A stretch of DNA of 53,125 nucleotides, from the NCBI RefSeq assembly GCF_008326305.1, contig NZ_BIXY01000048.1, positions 1 through 53,125 on the forward strand, written 5' to 3'. Shown here piece after piece: positions 1-9,019 of the stretch (within the stretch, counting starts at the first letter, position 1; each line of letters begins with the position of its first letter). This stretch comes from Dictyobacter arantiisoli (GTDB lineage: Bacteria; Chloroflexota; Ktedonobacteria; Ktedonobacterales; Ktedonobacteraceae). A program made the position numbers and the translations under genes. The notes under the pieces are model-generated. The model did no database searches. It was not told where the DNA came from and saw only the letters and a program-made list of their open reading frames with translations.

Positions 1-114
1 CGGCTCTCTCGCGATCACGAGGGCTTGCCCGAAAGTTCGGAGGCGTTTATCAGAATCGCCTCCTGCCATCGCCTCTTGACCAAGCTCGCGCCTGCATACC
101 CATCGTGATGGGAA
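1..114. other. Left-edge non-coding stretch with two inverted repeats
   Basis: I see no gene here. A 7-bp stem GGAGGCG/CGCCTCC lies at 39-45/57-63, and a compact palindrome CCCATCGTGATGGG lies at 99-112. The second sits directly after the stop codon of the leftward gene at 115 and may help end its transcript, but there is no clear T-run. It could also belong to a gene beyond the left edge. Confidence 0.35.
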
Positions 115-504
115 TCAAACACTCTCTATGACAATATAGACACGGTCGGGATTCTCTTGACCGACTATTTTCTCAAACTGCTCACCATATTTGTGGGCTA
201 AAGCGGCGCGGGCAGCGGCGCGCTCTTCAAGCGCGGCGTCACGCCCCTGACCGACTACTTCTGGCTCACCTAACAATTCTCCCATGCGACCAGAAGGGGT
301 CATGCTTACACGCCCGTTATCGCGAATACGCTTGATTTTTCCAGCATTTTTAAAGGTCGTCACATAAACCTTGCCGTTGTCATTGGCGAACCAGACAGTA
401 GTAGGAACGGGCGTCCCATCATGGCGATAGGTGGTCATGACAACGTACTCGTGCGCGGCCAGGAAGGCAAAAGGATCTTCGATATTTACATCAGGTGTGG
501 TCAT
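115..504 (-). CDS. PPOX-class F420-dependent / pyridoxamine 5'-phosphate oxidase-like protein
   Basis: A 129-residue protein with the split-barrel flavin-binding pattern of small PPOX-class enzymes: an early strand reading YVVMTTYRHDGTPVPTTVWF, then a GKVYVTT strand, then KIKRIRDNGRVSMTPS. These are typical of F420- or FMN-dependent reductases that act on small cytoplasmic substrates. Length fits the family (about 130-150). The open frame extends upstream to a GTG at 537, but AGGAG about ten bases before the ATG at 504 supports the shorter start. It is a single leftward gene whose divergent neighbour is a secreted protein. Family assignment is fairly sure. The cofactor (F420 versus FMN) and substrate cannot be read from sequence. 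Confidence 0.8.
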   Translation of the reverse strand: MTTPDVNIEDPFAFLAAHEYVVMTTYRHDGTPVPTTVWFANDNGKVYVTTFKNAGKIKRIRDNGRVSMTPSGRMGELLGEPEVVGQGRDAALEERAAARAALAHKYGEQFEKIVGQENPDRVYIVIESV

Positions 505-1049
505 ATGTGTAACAACTCCTCTAAATATGCGTATCACGCAACAGCTTCAATCCTGATACTACTCTGTCTCATCAATAGATACTATCATAACGCTTTATCC
601 ACAGCAAAAGGATAAATCCTCAGCGTCATCTTGCTCTGCTTAATATACGCATGTTTCCCCGATTAGTCAAGGATCATTGTGGTAGTAAGGCGACTGAAGA
701 AGGGTTACCGATCGTTTCAGCGGGAGGAAACCACACATGAAAATCTTAACCAGGAAATGGTACTTTCATACCAAATTGTAAAAATAGAGGAAGAGATGCA
801 TTTTGATATGCTAACATCGCAAGCAGGCGTGATATATATGGATACTTCAATAAGTGGTCATGCTATGTCACTGTGATTCCCTGTAATTGCCAGTTGAGCA
901 GTGATAGCTTTGATACACAACCGGTTGACCGGAGAACAGATCTCATATTTTCTCATTGCTTTCTCAGTCCTGCCATATGGAGTTTATCAGTTATCAGCAG
1001 GGCTGGGCTGATGCAAAAATAGCACAGTGCAAGAAAAGGAACACAACAT
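505..1049. other. Long intergenic region with a possible 14-codon mini-ORF
   Basis: About 545 bases between divergent genes, with no convincing gene of normal size. A mini-ORF of 14 codons (737-781, plus strand) begins nine bases after GGGAGG, a strong ribosome site; its product would be short and basic (MKILTRKWYFHTKL). The end of this mini-ORF contains ATACCAAATTGTAA, which recurs at 5088-5101 just ahead of the CHRD-like gene. Both may be chance. The region should also hold the promoters of the two flanking genes, but I see no clear -35/-10 pair. Confidence 0.3.
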
Positions 1050-2666
1050 ATGCGCAAACCAGGACGCCAATCCTTTGGTTCTCAGGCCGGAAGACACCAG
1101 CATTTTTCGCCCTATGCACTCGTGACGACGGTTGTGACATTACTGGTAGTGATAGGTGCCGGGACTTATTTTGTCATACTCCCATTGGCACGTTCTCATG
1201 CCGCAGGTCAACAGATAAACCTTAATCTCAACTGTACACTGCTGGTGCCAGCCAATCCCTTATCAGCGAAAGGGCTGGCGACTCCTTACCAGCTTGTAGC
1301 GACCAATCCCAATGATGGTCCCTGTCATGAAAGCAACCTGGCACAAAGCGCCTTTGTCCAGGGCGTCATTTACGATCCCGCTAGCGGTAATTTTAGCGTG
1401 TATAATCCACTGATCATCGATAAGGATACCCGGCCAGCCATAAATCCGACGGTGCCAGCCTTGCCCAGGCACGCAGTCGTCGGACTCTGGTTTGGTTTTA
1501 ACGCGACCAATCTGACATTGAAAGCCAGACAGGTGGAGACACTGCAACAGGCAGGATGTGTCAATGGCCTGGAAGGCTCAGTATTTGGGCAATTTGCCTA
1601 TTGTAACGCACCGGCATTTTTCGCCGCCGCCAATCAAGGCATCGTAGCCGGCAGGGTCAAAATTCCTGCGCTGGCACGCGCTCGAGATGGCATGCCCTGT
1701 CCTACCGTTCGTGATTTCGGTATGATCGATCAGGATCAAAGCGATAACGTGCAAACACAATATCTGGCGACCACTGATGGACGTATCGCGCAGCAATCTA
1801 CCGCCAATCGAGCACGCATCAACAACACGACCCTGATCGCCAATCCCAGTGATAATGCCCTGCTCACCAACTTCATCGATCCCGCCCTTGACTGTCAACC
1901 GTGGCAGGCTCCCAATCTCGCTGATAACAACGCTCCCGTCTCAGCGCTGCCATTAGACGAATTACAAGCGTCAGTTATTCAAAAAGCGCCGGTAGCATTG
2001 GTTCCATTAACTGATCCAATGGTGATCAATGGCAACGATCAAAGCCTGACAAAGACAAATCTTTATCGTCGTGGTGTTGATCAGATTATAGCTACCACTA
2101 ATCAGCAGGCCAGCGGCACACTCTACTGTCAGAACTACTTACAGATTGGTCTGACACGCATCCTGGTGGATAAGCAGTTCACAATCAATGCCATTTCACC
2201 CGATCCAGCTGCGGCCAACTCGCTCTTTACCTTCCTGGCAAACCGCTTCCAGGGCGCCTATACCCTGCTCAATTGTCCCAAGCTCCTCAACGTACCCAAT
2301 CCTGTCACCACTCAGATGAACAAGAATGGAGTCGTCATCTCCGCCACCATCCATGCACCAAACATCAACGCAGGCGGAACCGGCACCACTACTGGAACCG
2401 GCACCACCACTGGAACTGTCAGCGGAAAAGGCACCGGCACTGGCACCACTGGAACTGCTACTACTCCCGGGAAAGGAGCAACTGGCAATAACGCAGGGAC
2501 TGGTAGCACCGGCACTGGCACTGGAAATCCATCCCAGACGCTCAATTGTAGCGTTAATGGACAACTGGTGCGCGGGTGTATAGGCACCGTCACAATTAAT
2601 AATCAAACCTGTACACTCACAATTGCCTATAACACAGTTTCAATCAACTGTCCCAACAACCAATAA
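1050..2666 (+). CDS. Secreted, membrane-anchored protein of unknown function with Gly/Thr-rich linker
   Basis: A 538-residue protein starting nine bases after AAGGA. A short basic cytoplasmic tail is followed by one hydrophobic segment at about residues 23-46, so the rest should be outside the cell. The outer part has a Cys-containing domain at about 55-430 (motifs such as AFVQGVIYDP, VGLWFGFN and LYCQNYLQIG). Next is a low-complexity linker at about 440-495 built of GT, TG and GK repeats. A small C-terminal module (about 497-538) carries four cysteines that could form disulfides. I do not recognise the main domain. Extracellular proteins with a similar look occur in actinomycetes and fungi, from memory only. 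It is convergent with the membrane protein at 2821, with a hairpin between. Confidence 0.75.
   Translation: MRKPGRQSFGSQAGRHQHFSPYALVTTVVTLLVVIGAGTYFVILPLARSHAAGQQINLNLNCTLLVPANPLSAKGLATPYQLVATNPNDGPCHESNLAQSAFVQGVIYDPASGNFSVYNPLIIDKDTRPAINPTVPALPRHAVVGLWFGFNATNLTLKARQVETLQQAGCVNGLEGSVFGQFAYCNAPAFFAAANQGIVAGRVKIPALARARDGMPCPTVRDFGMIDQDQSDNVQTQYLATTDGRIAQQSTANRARINNTTLIANPSDNALLTNFIDPALDCQPWQAPNLADNNAPVSALPLDELQASVIQKAPVALVPLTDPMVINGNDQSLTKTNLYRRGVDQIIATTNQQASGTLYCQNYLQIGLTRILVDKQFTINAISPDPAAANSLFTFLANRFQGAYTLLNCPKLLNVPNPVTTQMNKNGVVISATIHAPNINAGGTGTTTGTGTTTGTVSGKGTGTGTTGTATTPGKGATGNNAGTGSTGTGTGNPSQTLNCSVNGQLVRGCIGTVTINNQTCTLTIAYNTVSINCPNNQ
2381..2530 (+). repeat. In-frame short tandem repeats encoding a Gly/Thr linker
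   Basis: Degenerate 6- to 18-bp units such as GGCACCACTACTGGAACC recur and encode GTTTGTGT-type low-complexity sequence. This is the flexible spacer between the main outer domain and the small cysteine module of the host gene. Its length is likely to vary between strains by slippage. Confidence 0.7.
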
Positions 2667-2706
2667 TCATACAATCCCAACCGTGAAGGGCAATACCGCT
2701 TAAACA

Positions 2707-2751
2707 AGAGGAATTTTGACGAATGATTTTCGTGATTCTCGTTATTCCTCT
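2707..2751. terminator. Hairpin between convergent genes
   Basis: AGAGGAAT (2707-2714) pairs with ATTCCTCT (2744-2751), and a second ACGAA/TTCGT stem lies within the loop. It lies between the stops of the convergent genes at 2666 and 2821 and probably ends both transcripts. There is no long T-run. Confidence 0.5.
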
Positions 2752-2820
2752 GAAATTGGGAGCAATTTCATCCTTCCTGATTGAGCAAAAGAATTACGGG
2801 AAAGGTTTGTTTTTAGCCGA

Positions 2821-4791
2821 TTATTTTTCAGGTACGGGCGTATGGCGCTCAGGTCTGGCTGAACGCAGGTCGCGGGCAGAGAACTGAGTGTGCAGATATC
2901 CAATCCGCTGCTTGAGTTGTTCGATCTGATGCCTTAAATGACTCATCGATCCTTTGAGGCGTCCATAGGTGAGACGGTCCGTGTTAGCAGCTATAGTTGA
3001 ATTTTCGATTTCAGTACATTGTTGATAGAGATGGTGCATCTGTGTTTCGATAGAAGCTAATGTCTGCATTTGCGCTTGCCATTGCTGCTGTTGCTGGCGC
3101 TGGAAATAGAGCAGTGAGAGGAAAATGGGACTCAGCTCCGGCGTGCGCTGGTTATTCCTGGGAAGAGGCACTAATAGAGCCCCGTTCGCGAACTGTTCTA
3201 CGGTTGTGCGTAAGAGATCACATTCAGCACGCAGACGCTCATAAGCTTCTGTTTGTTGCTTGAGCAATCCCAAACGTTCAACCATCAAATTAAAGCTCAG
3301 GGCCATTGGCACCAGTGGTCCTGGCGGGACACTGGCACGAGCGGAAAAGTCACCACGTGCCAGCAAAGTATGGGCGGTCCGAAGGGATTCCAGCGCCTCC
3401 TCCAGGGTACGCTTCTCCTGCATCTCGCACGTCACGGCTACAATCTCAGTACGTGACGCGCCCAATTCACGCTGCGTCACTAATAACGCATCCAGTAACT
3501 GCCGCGCCGCTCTGGCATTTTCAAAGAGGATGATAATCTGGCGCATCATGAAGACGGCGATCAATGCGCCTGCGCAGGAGGTGGATTGCAACAGGAGGTG
3601 ACTGCCATGTGCCGCCACGACCGTACTCAAGAGGGCACAGACGATCAGGGCCAGTAGAAAGGGCGTCAGGGTACGTAAAGAGAGGGACAGCTGTGGCATC
3701 ATCGGAAGAGGTAAGGGTTGACGTGCCAACCGCACATGCTCGTTAACAACCGACTGAGGATATTTGATGGCCGCGCTGGCGATGAGCAAAAGAGCGCAGG
3801 GATCAAGCAGCGCGCGGATCAATTCTAAGCCTAATGTCCGGTTGAGTGCTTCATATTGTAGAAGGCTGTCACTCACAGCGAGCAAGCAGAGTCCCCAGAA
3901 GATAGCACCAAAAACAGGATCTAATTCAGGTGAAAGTGTCGTGCAACACAAGAAAAAAGCCGCTAACGAGACCAGAATGATATCGCTGGCTGGAAGATAT
4001 ACGGCCAGACCTTGCGTAAGCAGATCACTATGCATACTGGCAAGCAGTGGTGCCAGCAAAAAAAACCAGGAAAGTGCCAGCGTGGCACCCAGGATCATCA
4101 AAGCATCCAGTATCAGACGGAAACGTCCAGGCAGCGTAGCATGTATGCGTGCAAGCAACAACAATCCTATGAAGAAGCAGGGATACATGCAGGCGGCTGG
4201 TAACGGGTTGAGATCAGAAAAAGCCGCTAACGGCTGATGCACGGCAATCTTAAACCAGATCCATAATCCCTGTGTGAAGCAGGCAGCAAGCACACCCAGA
4301 GTTAAAAGCAGCCATATCAAGCATGCGGAACGCAACGCCTGGAGCTCACTCTGCAAAGTCGCCTCGCCTGAAGAGGTAGTCTCCGCAATAATGCGCTGCA
4401 ATTTACGAATCAAGCCTGCTTTAATCCACAGCATACTACTACAAAAGAGCAGGGCCAGAATGCCTCCTAATGCCGGTGCCACATACGTCAGGACAGTAAG
4501 TGCGGCGCGCTGGCCGGTGATGAAAAGAATGCCAGCCAGCAGGACAGAGAGTACGAGCAATCCAACAGAGATCATTCCTCCGTAGCGCTCCAGCCAGATG
4601 CTGCGCGCCAATACTTCATTATACGGTGGCTCACTGTCTCTCAACATGCCAGGAGGAGAGGAAAAAGCATGGGCAACGCCACGCGGTTGAAGGGAAAAAT
4701 TGCGGGTCACCCCGGTACTCAAGCGGGAAGGGTCATGCCAACTCTCGCGTCCAGTTGAGCGGGCAAAATCTAAAGGATTTCTGTTAGACAT
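2821..4791 (-). CDS. Polytopic membrane protein with HAMP-like region and coiled coil
   Basis: A 656-residue protein. GAGGAG lies 11 bases before the ATG at 4791; a GTG at 4803 overlaps that site, so the shorter start is preferred. An N-terminal cytoplasmic stretch of about 80 residues precedes about ten hydrophobic segments (roughly residues 90-430). After the last one comes a HAMP-like pattern (LLARGDFSARASVPPGPLVP... LSFNLMVERL), then a long Gln/Leu/Arg-rich, probably coiled-coil cytoplasmic tail to the C-terminus. I see no histidine kinase, cyclase or receiver domain. The layout suggests a membrane sensor or scaffold that passes a conformational signal through HAMP to a partner, but that is inference. 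No linked partner gene is visible. Confidence 0.7.
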   Translation of the reverse strand: MSNRNPLDFARSTGRESWHDPSRLSTGVTRNFSLQPRGVAHAFSSPPGMLRDSEPPYNEVLARSIWLERYGGMISVGLLVLSVLLAGILFITGQRAALTVLTYVAPALGGILALLFCSSMLWIKAGLIRKLQRIIAETTSSGEATLQSELQALRSACLIWLLLTLGVLAACFTQGLWIWFKIAVHQPLAAFSDLNPLPAACMYPCFFIGLLLLARIHATLPGRFRLILDALMILGATLALSWFFLLAPLLASMHSDLLTQGLAVYLPASDIILVSLAAFFLCCTTLSPELDPVFGAIFWGLCLLAVSDSLLQYEALNRTLGLELIRALLDPCALLLIASAAIKYPQSVVNEHVRLARQPLPLPMMPQLSLSLRTLTPFLLALIVCALLSTVVAAHGSHLLLQSTSCAGALIAVFMMRQIIILFENARAARQLLDALLVTQRELGASRTEIVAVTCEMQEKRTLEEALESLRTAHTLLARGDFSARASVPPGPLVPMALSFNLMVERLGLLKQQTEAYERLRAECDLLRTTVEQFANGALLVPLPRNNQRTPELSPIFLSLLYFQRQQQQQWQAQMQTLASIETQMHHLYQQCTEIENSTIAANTDRLTYGRLKGSMSHLRHQIEQLKQRIGYLHTQFSARDLRSARPERHTPVPEK

Positions 4792-5130
4792 CGTTAACGC
4801 CACTCCTCATTGCAACATTCCGCCACACAAAGATGTCATAAGGCCAAATATATCAGAACAATCCAAAAATGTTACATGGATATACAACAACAATTTCTCT
4901 TATTATAGCATATTGTTGCGACAAAAGTATCAACTCATCCGAAATATGTGTTTTCATGAATATTGAGAGCACAGTAAAGGTAGAGCGCGTATGTCCAATT
5001 GCTGGCATTGAATAGCGTATAAGGACCATCTATAGAGCATAAAACACAATATTGCTGACATTGCAATCTCGCAAAACAAGCGGACATAATACCAAATTGT
5101 AACAGCGATCATGAAAGAAAGGGAGTTGAT
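4792..5130. promoter_or_regulatory. AT-rich divergent promoter region; candidate promoter of the CHRD-like gene
   Basis: A 339-base AT-rich gap between divergent genes. For the rightward gene a plausible pair is TTGCAA (5061-5066) and CATAAT (5085-5090), 18 bases apart, giving a leader of about 35 bases. Promoters for the leftward membrane protein probably lie in the AT-rich stretch 4850-4920, but none stands out. Confidence 0.35.
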
Positions 5131-5982
5131 ATGTCTTCAAAAACCTCAACACAGATAAGAGGGAACTTATCAACGTGTGTCAAAGGAGCGACCGCCTTGC
5201 TATTGTTGACAATGTTGTGGTTGGTGCCAGCCACCGTGTCCGCGCAAAAAAGTGCCACCACCACAGCAACTGCCAAACTCCTGCACAGCCCACTAGGCAA
5301 AGCTCAACTTGTTTACGATCAAAGCAATCAGACCCTCACCGTCACCATTCGGCAAGTGGGGCTCACCCCCAACAGCACCCACCCAGCCCATATCCATGCC
5401 ACCGGCACCTGCCAGAATCCGGTGGATACCATCAAATATCCATTGAATAATGTCGTTGCGAATAGTACAGGCATGGGCACCAGTATAACTACCATTGCCA
5501 ATGTCAAAACAGGTATTCCCGCCACAGGCTGGTTTATCAATGTGCATAACGGTCCCAACCTCGTACCAGCCGCGCAATACGCCCCCATCAGTTGTGGCAT
5601 GATCAGTAATGCCAGCGGCGCAACAGCCGTTACCACCGTGCTGGGACCAACAACCAGTCCCAATGAAAGCGCCATGGGAACGGGAAGCTTGAGCCTCACC
5701 AATGGCACACTGACAGTCACCCTGAAAATAAGTGGGCTGGCCCCCAATAGTATGCATGCGGCCCATATTCACGCAGGCAACTGCTTGAACACTGGAAAGG
5801 TGCTGTATGACCTCAGTCCGTTACAGGCCGATAGCAATGGTTCTGTTACTAAAACCATGACCTTCAGTAACGTCCCAGCTATCCCCAGCACAGGCTGGGA
5901 TATCAACGTTCACTATACCAACAACATCGCCACACAGACAGGCTATAATCCTATTCTCTGCGGGAACATTGTACCTGCTTAG
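5131..5982 (+). CDS. Secreted protein with two CHRD / SOD-like repeats
   Basis: A 283-residue protein with AAAGGGAG six bases before the ATG. Residues 1 to about 39 form a signal peptide (basic start, LLLLTMLWLV core, VSA cleavage-like site). The mature part holds two related domains of about 110 residues. Each has a strand reading LTVTIRQVGLTPNS or LTVTLKISGLAPNS, followed by a His-rich AHIHATGTC or AHIHAGNC motif and later a GW(F/D)INVH motif with a C-terminal cysteine. This matches the CHRD / Cu-Zn-SOD-like beta-sandwich found in secreted bacterial proteins. The HxH and NVH histidines could bind metal, but the full SOD copper-zinc set is not evident, so I do not call it an active dismutase. 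A strong hairpin follows. Confidence 0.72.
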   Translation: MSSKTSTQIRGNLSTCVKGATALLLLTMLWLVPATVSAQKSATTTATAKLLHSPLGKAQLVYDQSNQTLTVTIRQVGLTPNSTHPAHIHATGTCQNPVDTIKYPLNNVVANSTGMGTSITTIANVKTGIPATGWFINVHNGPNLVPAAQYAPISCGMISNASGATAVTTVLGPTTSPNESAMGTGSLSLTNGTLTVTLKISGLAPNSMHAAHIHAGNCLNTGKVLYDLSPLQADSNGSVTKTMTFSNVPAIPSTGWDINVHYTNNIATQTGYNPILCGNIVPA

Positions 5983-5995
5983 CAATTGTATCAAC

Positions 5996-6037
5996 AAGCG
6001 GCTTCTCTACCTGTTCTGAAGTGTAGAGAAGCCGCTT
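5996..6037. terminator. Bidirectional terminator-like hairpin
   Basis: A perfect 15-bp stem (5996-6010 pairs with 6023-6037; left arm AAGCGGCTTCTCTAC) with a 12-base loop. It begins 14 bases after the stop of the CHRD-like gene and lies ahead of the stop of the convergent DUF11-like gene. Confidence 0.75.
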
Positions 6038-6076
6038 ATCATATGATGAACTATCCAGAGAGAATTGGACAGGAAC

Positions 6077-8770
6077 TTATAGAGGCAAAAACGTCTTTCT
6101 CGCGGCAGTTCGCGCTATGTCCTGTGTATGGTCATAGTCAGGATGGATGGGCATACCCTGCCGGTTCTGGCTCGCTGACTGAATAAGCAGTGTAGCGAAG
6201 GCAGTATGGTTGGCGGCATCACTATTATGCGGCACCGTTATCGTTGCGGTTGAAGTGAGAATCGGAAAGGCATCGGCTGTCAGTTGACCGGTGATGATGA
6301 TGGGCGCAAGCGCTACCCCCGGTCCAATAGCCCGCTTGCCAATGTATTGAGCATGGATAACAACCGGGCTGATCGTATCGCTAACAGTAACCTTCCAATC
6401 GTTGCCGATAGTCTGGATATGCGAGAGGCCCAGGGGAATCACTGCATCCAGAGCAATTGTATCCGGCCTGACAATCGTGCCCGCGCCAGCAGCGTTTGCC
6501 GCTCGCAGCTCAAAACTAATTAAATGCCCGACGGCAGCATAATCCCAATACAGCGTAGTGCTGGTAAGGGAAAGAGCTGGCCGGGATTCTTTGGACGACG
6601 CTTCGCTGCTAATGTGTATCATGGTCGGCGTGACAGGCAAACTGGACACAACTGTTCCTTCCAACGAGGCTACGACAGTTGGACTAGCGGAAACTGCCTC
6701 CATCGGAGTGGGCGTTGCCTGCACAGCAGGCTTCACTGTGGCAACGATAGGAGTCGGGTGGACAGGAGAGACAGGAGGGACAGAAGTCGCCTGTATTTCG
6801 ATTGTATCCACGACCATCGGTTGTGTTCCGGCCAGACTATTAGAGGAGAGAACTGTTACGGCGGTCGAGAGTTGTGGGAGAGCGGCGCTGGTCAGGATGC
6901 CGCTGAGTGTAACAGTTGGCAAAACAGTGCCTGCGGCAATAGGATAGGGGCCATTGAAGGTTGCGGCGAATACGGCTGGTCCGATATTGCTGGATGCATC
7001 AAATGTCCAGTTTGTTCCGCTGATCGTGAGATTACGCAGGCCAAGCGAAACAATATCTAAGAGTCGGATCATTTGATTCTGGCTCCCCGCCAGATTCGTG
7101 ACGCTCAGATGATAACTGATGCTCTGCCCAACAACATAATGGCCGTCAGGGAGCGCATCGGATCGCTCCAGGCTCAGTTGCAATCTGGCTGGCGTCATCA
7201 TGGGCTGTGGAGTTGGCTGTGATGTTGGCTGTGGGGTTGGCTGTGGGGTTGGTTGCGAAATTGGTTGTGATGCTGGCAGTGGGGTTGGCACGAGGATATG
7301 CGATGGAAGAGGAGTTGCCGTTGGCGTGGGAAGTGCAGTCAATTCAGGGGTTGCGGTTGGCTGTCCACCTGATGAGGAGATGACGGTTGGCGAACCGGTT
7401 GGCGAGGTTGTCATCGTTGGCCGGACGGTCGGTATTATAGCTGAAACAACGGTGGGAGTTGCCGTTGGAGAGATCACTTGATCCACAAAAATTGTGTCGG
7501 TGTCGGTATTGTTGGCAGGATTGCTGTCGCCGGGCGTCGCAACATTGGCGGTTGTGGTGATGGATGGGATGGCATCACGATCCAGGAGTCCCTGGATGAA
7601 AATTGGCGCGAGGTTCATGCCTTCTTTAATGGGATATTTACCAGTATAAGTGGCCTGGATGACAACAGGACTGGTTGTGTCGCTGACAAACACACGCCAG
7701 CCATTTCCATGGGCGTAAACATTTTTCAGTCCCAATGGGATGATATTCGTAATGGCAATCGCATGCTGCTTGGTGATTGCCGCACCCCCATTATGCATCG
7801 ATAAGGTATAGGTCAGTATTTTGCCAACGGTATTATGTAAAGAACCGCTATGGGTGATGCTAAGTGATAAGTCAGGCGCGCTCACAAGCGCTGTGCCGGT
7901 TGGCGTGATAGTAGGCACGACAATGCCTGCTGATGTGGGCGTGACGGTTGACGTTGCGGTTAGCGTACCAATTGGGGTCGCCGTCTGGATCGTAGCCGAA
8001 GTGTCGGTAGGCGTGACGGTAGAAGTAAAAGGGGCCAGCGGCAGGCCTGGTACCACGACGTGGATCGTACTGATCACAGTATTATTGGAGGGATTATGAT
8101 CGCCTGCTACGTGGATGGTCATTGTGTTGGACAAGCGCTTGCCCGCCTGAGCGTTCAAGCTGGCAAACAGGACAATCCGAGGGAGACGCTGGCCCGCAGG
8201 TAACGGCTTCGCACTCCGGTAGGTGCCACGCAGTATCAAGGGACTGGTGTGTCCATACGGTGTGAATACCCATCCACTATTCCATTGTGTCGAGATGCGT
8301 ACATTGGATAACCCGATTGGCAGTGTATCACTAAAGGTGATGAGGGTTTTAGCAGGAAGCGTATGCGCGCCACGCATGTTGGTGAGCGTAAAGGTCAATG
8401 CCAGCGTCTGTCCCAGTGTCGCCATTTCCGGCTGGCCGGTCACGGTCACAGATAGATCAGGGGCACTGCTACGTTTGTGCCTTAAATGCAGCTTATGAAT
8501 TTTATGAATTTTTTGATGCCACTTCTGCCGAGCCCTGTGATGCTGCCTATGCTGGAGAGAGTGTGCATGGTTCCCTGTACCATTACTGACGCTTGGAACA
8601 TGTCTTTGCCCGGCGACGTAATGTGCAGTAGCGTCGTGAGGCACAAGATTGCCGGGTATGGTAAACAGGATGCTTGTTAGCAATAGGCCCAGTAGACCAC
8701 CCATAAAAAGTATAAATAGTCGTGAGCCTTTGCCACCTGGCATGCCTGATGCTCGCTTAGATCTATGCAT
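6077..8770 (-). CDS. Large cell-surface protein with four DUF11-like repeats
   Basis: An 897-residue protein. The frame opens at 8797, but only the ATG at 8770 has a suitable site (AAGAAAGAG) in front. Residues about 10-35 form one hydrophobic export segment. Four Ig-like repeats of 110-130 residues follow. Each starts with a pattern like PDLSLSITHSG, carries a central I(P/V)LGL(K/S)N(V/I) motif, a TSPVV(I/F)xAxYxGxxP strand and, in some copies, a closing D(S/H)NPxNNT motif, as in DUF11/CARDB-type surface proteins. Linkers are rich in Thr-Pro-Thr, and one linker is a QPTPQPTP array. No sorting signal is evident at the C-terminus. It is likely an adhesive or structural envelope protein that stays anchored by its N-terminal helix. 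Confidence 0.75.
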   Translation of the reverse strand: MHRSKRASGMPGGKGSRLFILFMGGLLGLLLTSILFTIPGNLVPHDATAHYVAGQRHVPSVSNGTGNHAHSLQHRQHHRARQKWHQKIHKIHKLHLRHKRSSAPDLSVTVTGQPEMATLGQTLALTFTLTNMRGAHTLPAKTLITFSDTLPIGLSNVRISTQWNSGWVFTPYGHTSPLILRGTYRSAKPLPAGQRLPRIVLFASLNAQAGKRLSNTMTIHVAGDHNPSNNTVISTIHVVVPGLPLAPFTSTVTPTDTSATIQTATPIGTLTATSTVTPTSAGIVVPTITPTGTALVSAPDLSLSITHSGSLHNTVGKILTYTLSMHNGGAAITKQHAIAITNIIPLGLKNVYAHGNGWRVFVSDTTSPVVIQATYTGKYPIKEGMNLAPIFIQGLLDRDAIPSITTTANVATPGDSNPANNTDTDTIFVDQVISPTATPTVVSAIIPTVRPTMTTSPTGSPTVISSSGGQPTATPELTALPTPTATPLPSHILVPTPLPASQPISQPTPQPTPQPTSQPTPQPMMTPARLQLSLERSDALPDGHYVVGQSISYHLSVTNLAGSQNQMIRLLDIVSLGLRNLTISGTNWTFDASSNIGPAVFAATFNGPYPIAAGTVLPTVTLSGILTSAALPQLSTAVTVLSSNSLAGTQPMVVDTIEIQATSVPPVSPVHPTPIVATVKPAVQATPTPMEAVSASPTVVASLEGTVVSSLPVTPTMIHISSEASSKESRPALSLTSTTLYWDYAAVGHLISFELRAANAAGAGTIVRPDTIALDAVIPLGLSHIQTIGNDWKVTVSDTISPVVIHAQYIGKRAIGPGVALAPIIITGQLTADAFPILTSTATITVPHNSDAANHTAFATLLIQSASQNRQGMPIHPDYDHTQDIARTAARKTFLPL
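7201..7275 (-). repeat. Short tandem repeat encoding a QPTP array
   Basis: Repeats of a 12-base unit (plus-strand form GTTGGCTGTGGG) encode Gln-Pro-Thr-Pro in the linker between DUF11-like repeats. It probably forms a rigid extended spacer and may vary in copy number. Confidence 0.7.
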
Positions 8771-8968
8771 AAAATACACAACTCTTTCTTTCATCAATCA
8801 AATCTAGTAAAAACTGCATGAACAAAAAGAGCATTTACGATAAAAATACACACAGATGTCCCAACATGCAGTTCATATTTAGTATATAGAAAGCATAAAA
8901 ATAAACTGGTAAGTTAATCGCGCCGCCTGTGCTTGAGAAAAGAGATGGTGATGTGTTGGGGTATTGTT

Positions 8969-8977
8969 TGTTATAAT
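8969..8977 (+). promoter_or_regulatory. Extended -10 promoter of the thiamine pyrophosphokinase gene
   Basis: TGTTATAAT is a perfect extended -10 element about 42 bases before the ATG at 9020. No good -35 is seen 17 bases upstream, as is usual for extended -10 promoters. Confidence 0.5.
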
Positions 8978-9019
8978 GATTGCGGATTTATTATTTATAT
9001 ACGATGAGGGATTTTTGTC

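Noticed and set aside
956-1225. 89-codon plus-strand frame overlapping the start of the secreted protein
   Set aside because: It overlaps the well-supported gene at 1050 in another frame and has no good ribosome site or domain pattern.
2196-2606. 136-codon minus-strand frame rich in Ser, Gly and Ala
   Set aside because: It is the antisense image of the Gly/Thr linker repeats; low-complexity DNA keeps several frames open.
5131-5982. Protein as an active Cu-Zn superoxide dismutase
   Set aside because: The HxH-type motifs are there, but the complete copper-zinc ligand set and disulfide pattern cannot be traced.
6524-7060. 178-codon plus-strand frame
   Set aside because: It lies wholly antisense to the DUF11-like gene and shows no protein family pattern.
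7201-7275. Short direct repeats considered as a CRISPR array
   Set aside because: The repeats are 12-base in-frame coding units without spacers; no cas gene is in the window.
7200-7481. 93-codon Gly/Cys/Val repeat frame on the plus strand
   Set aside because: Antisense shadow of the QPTP-coding repeat.
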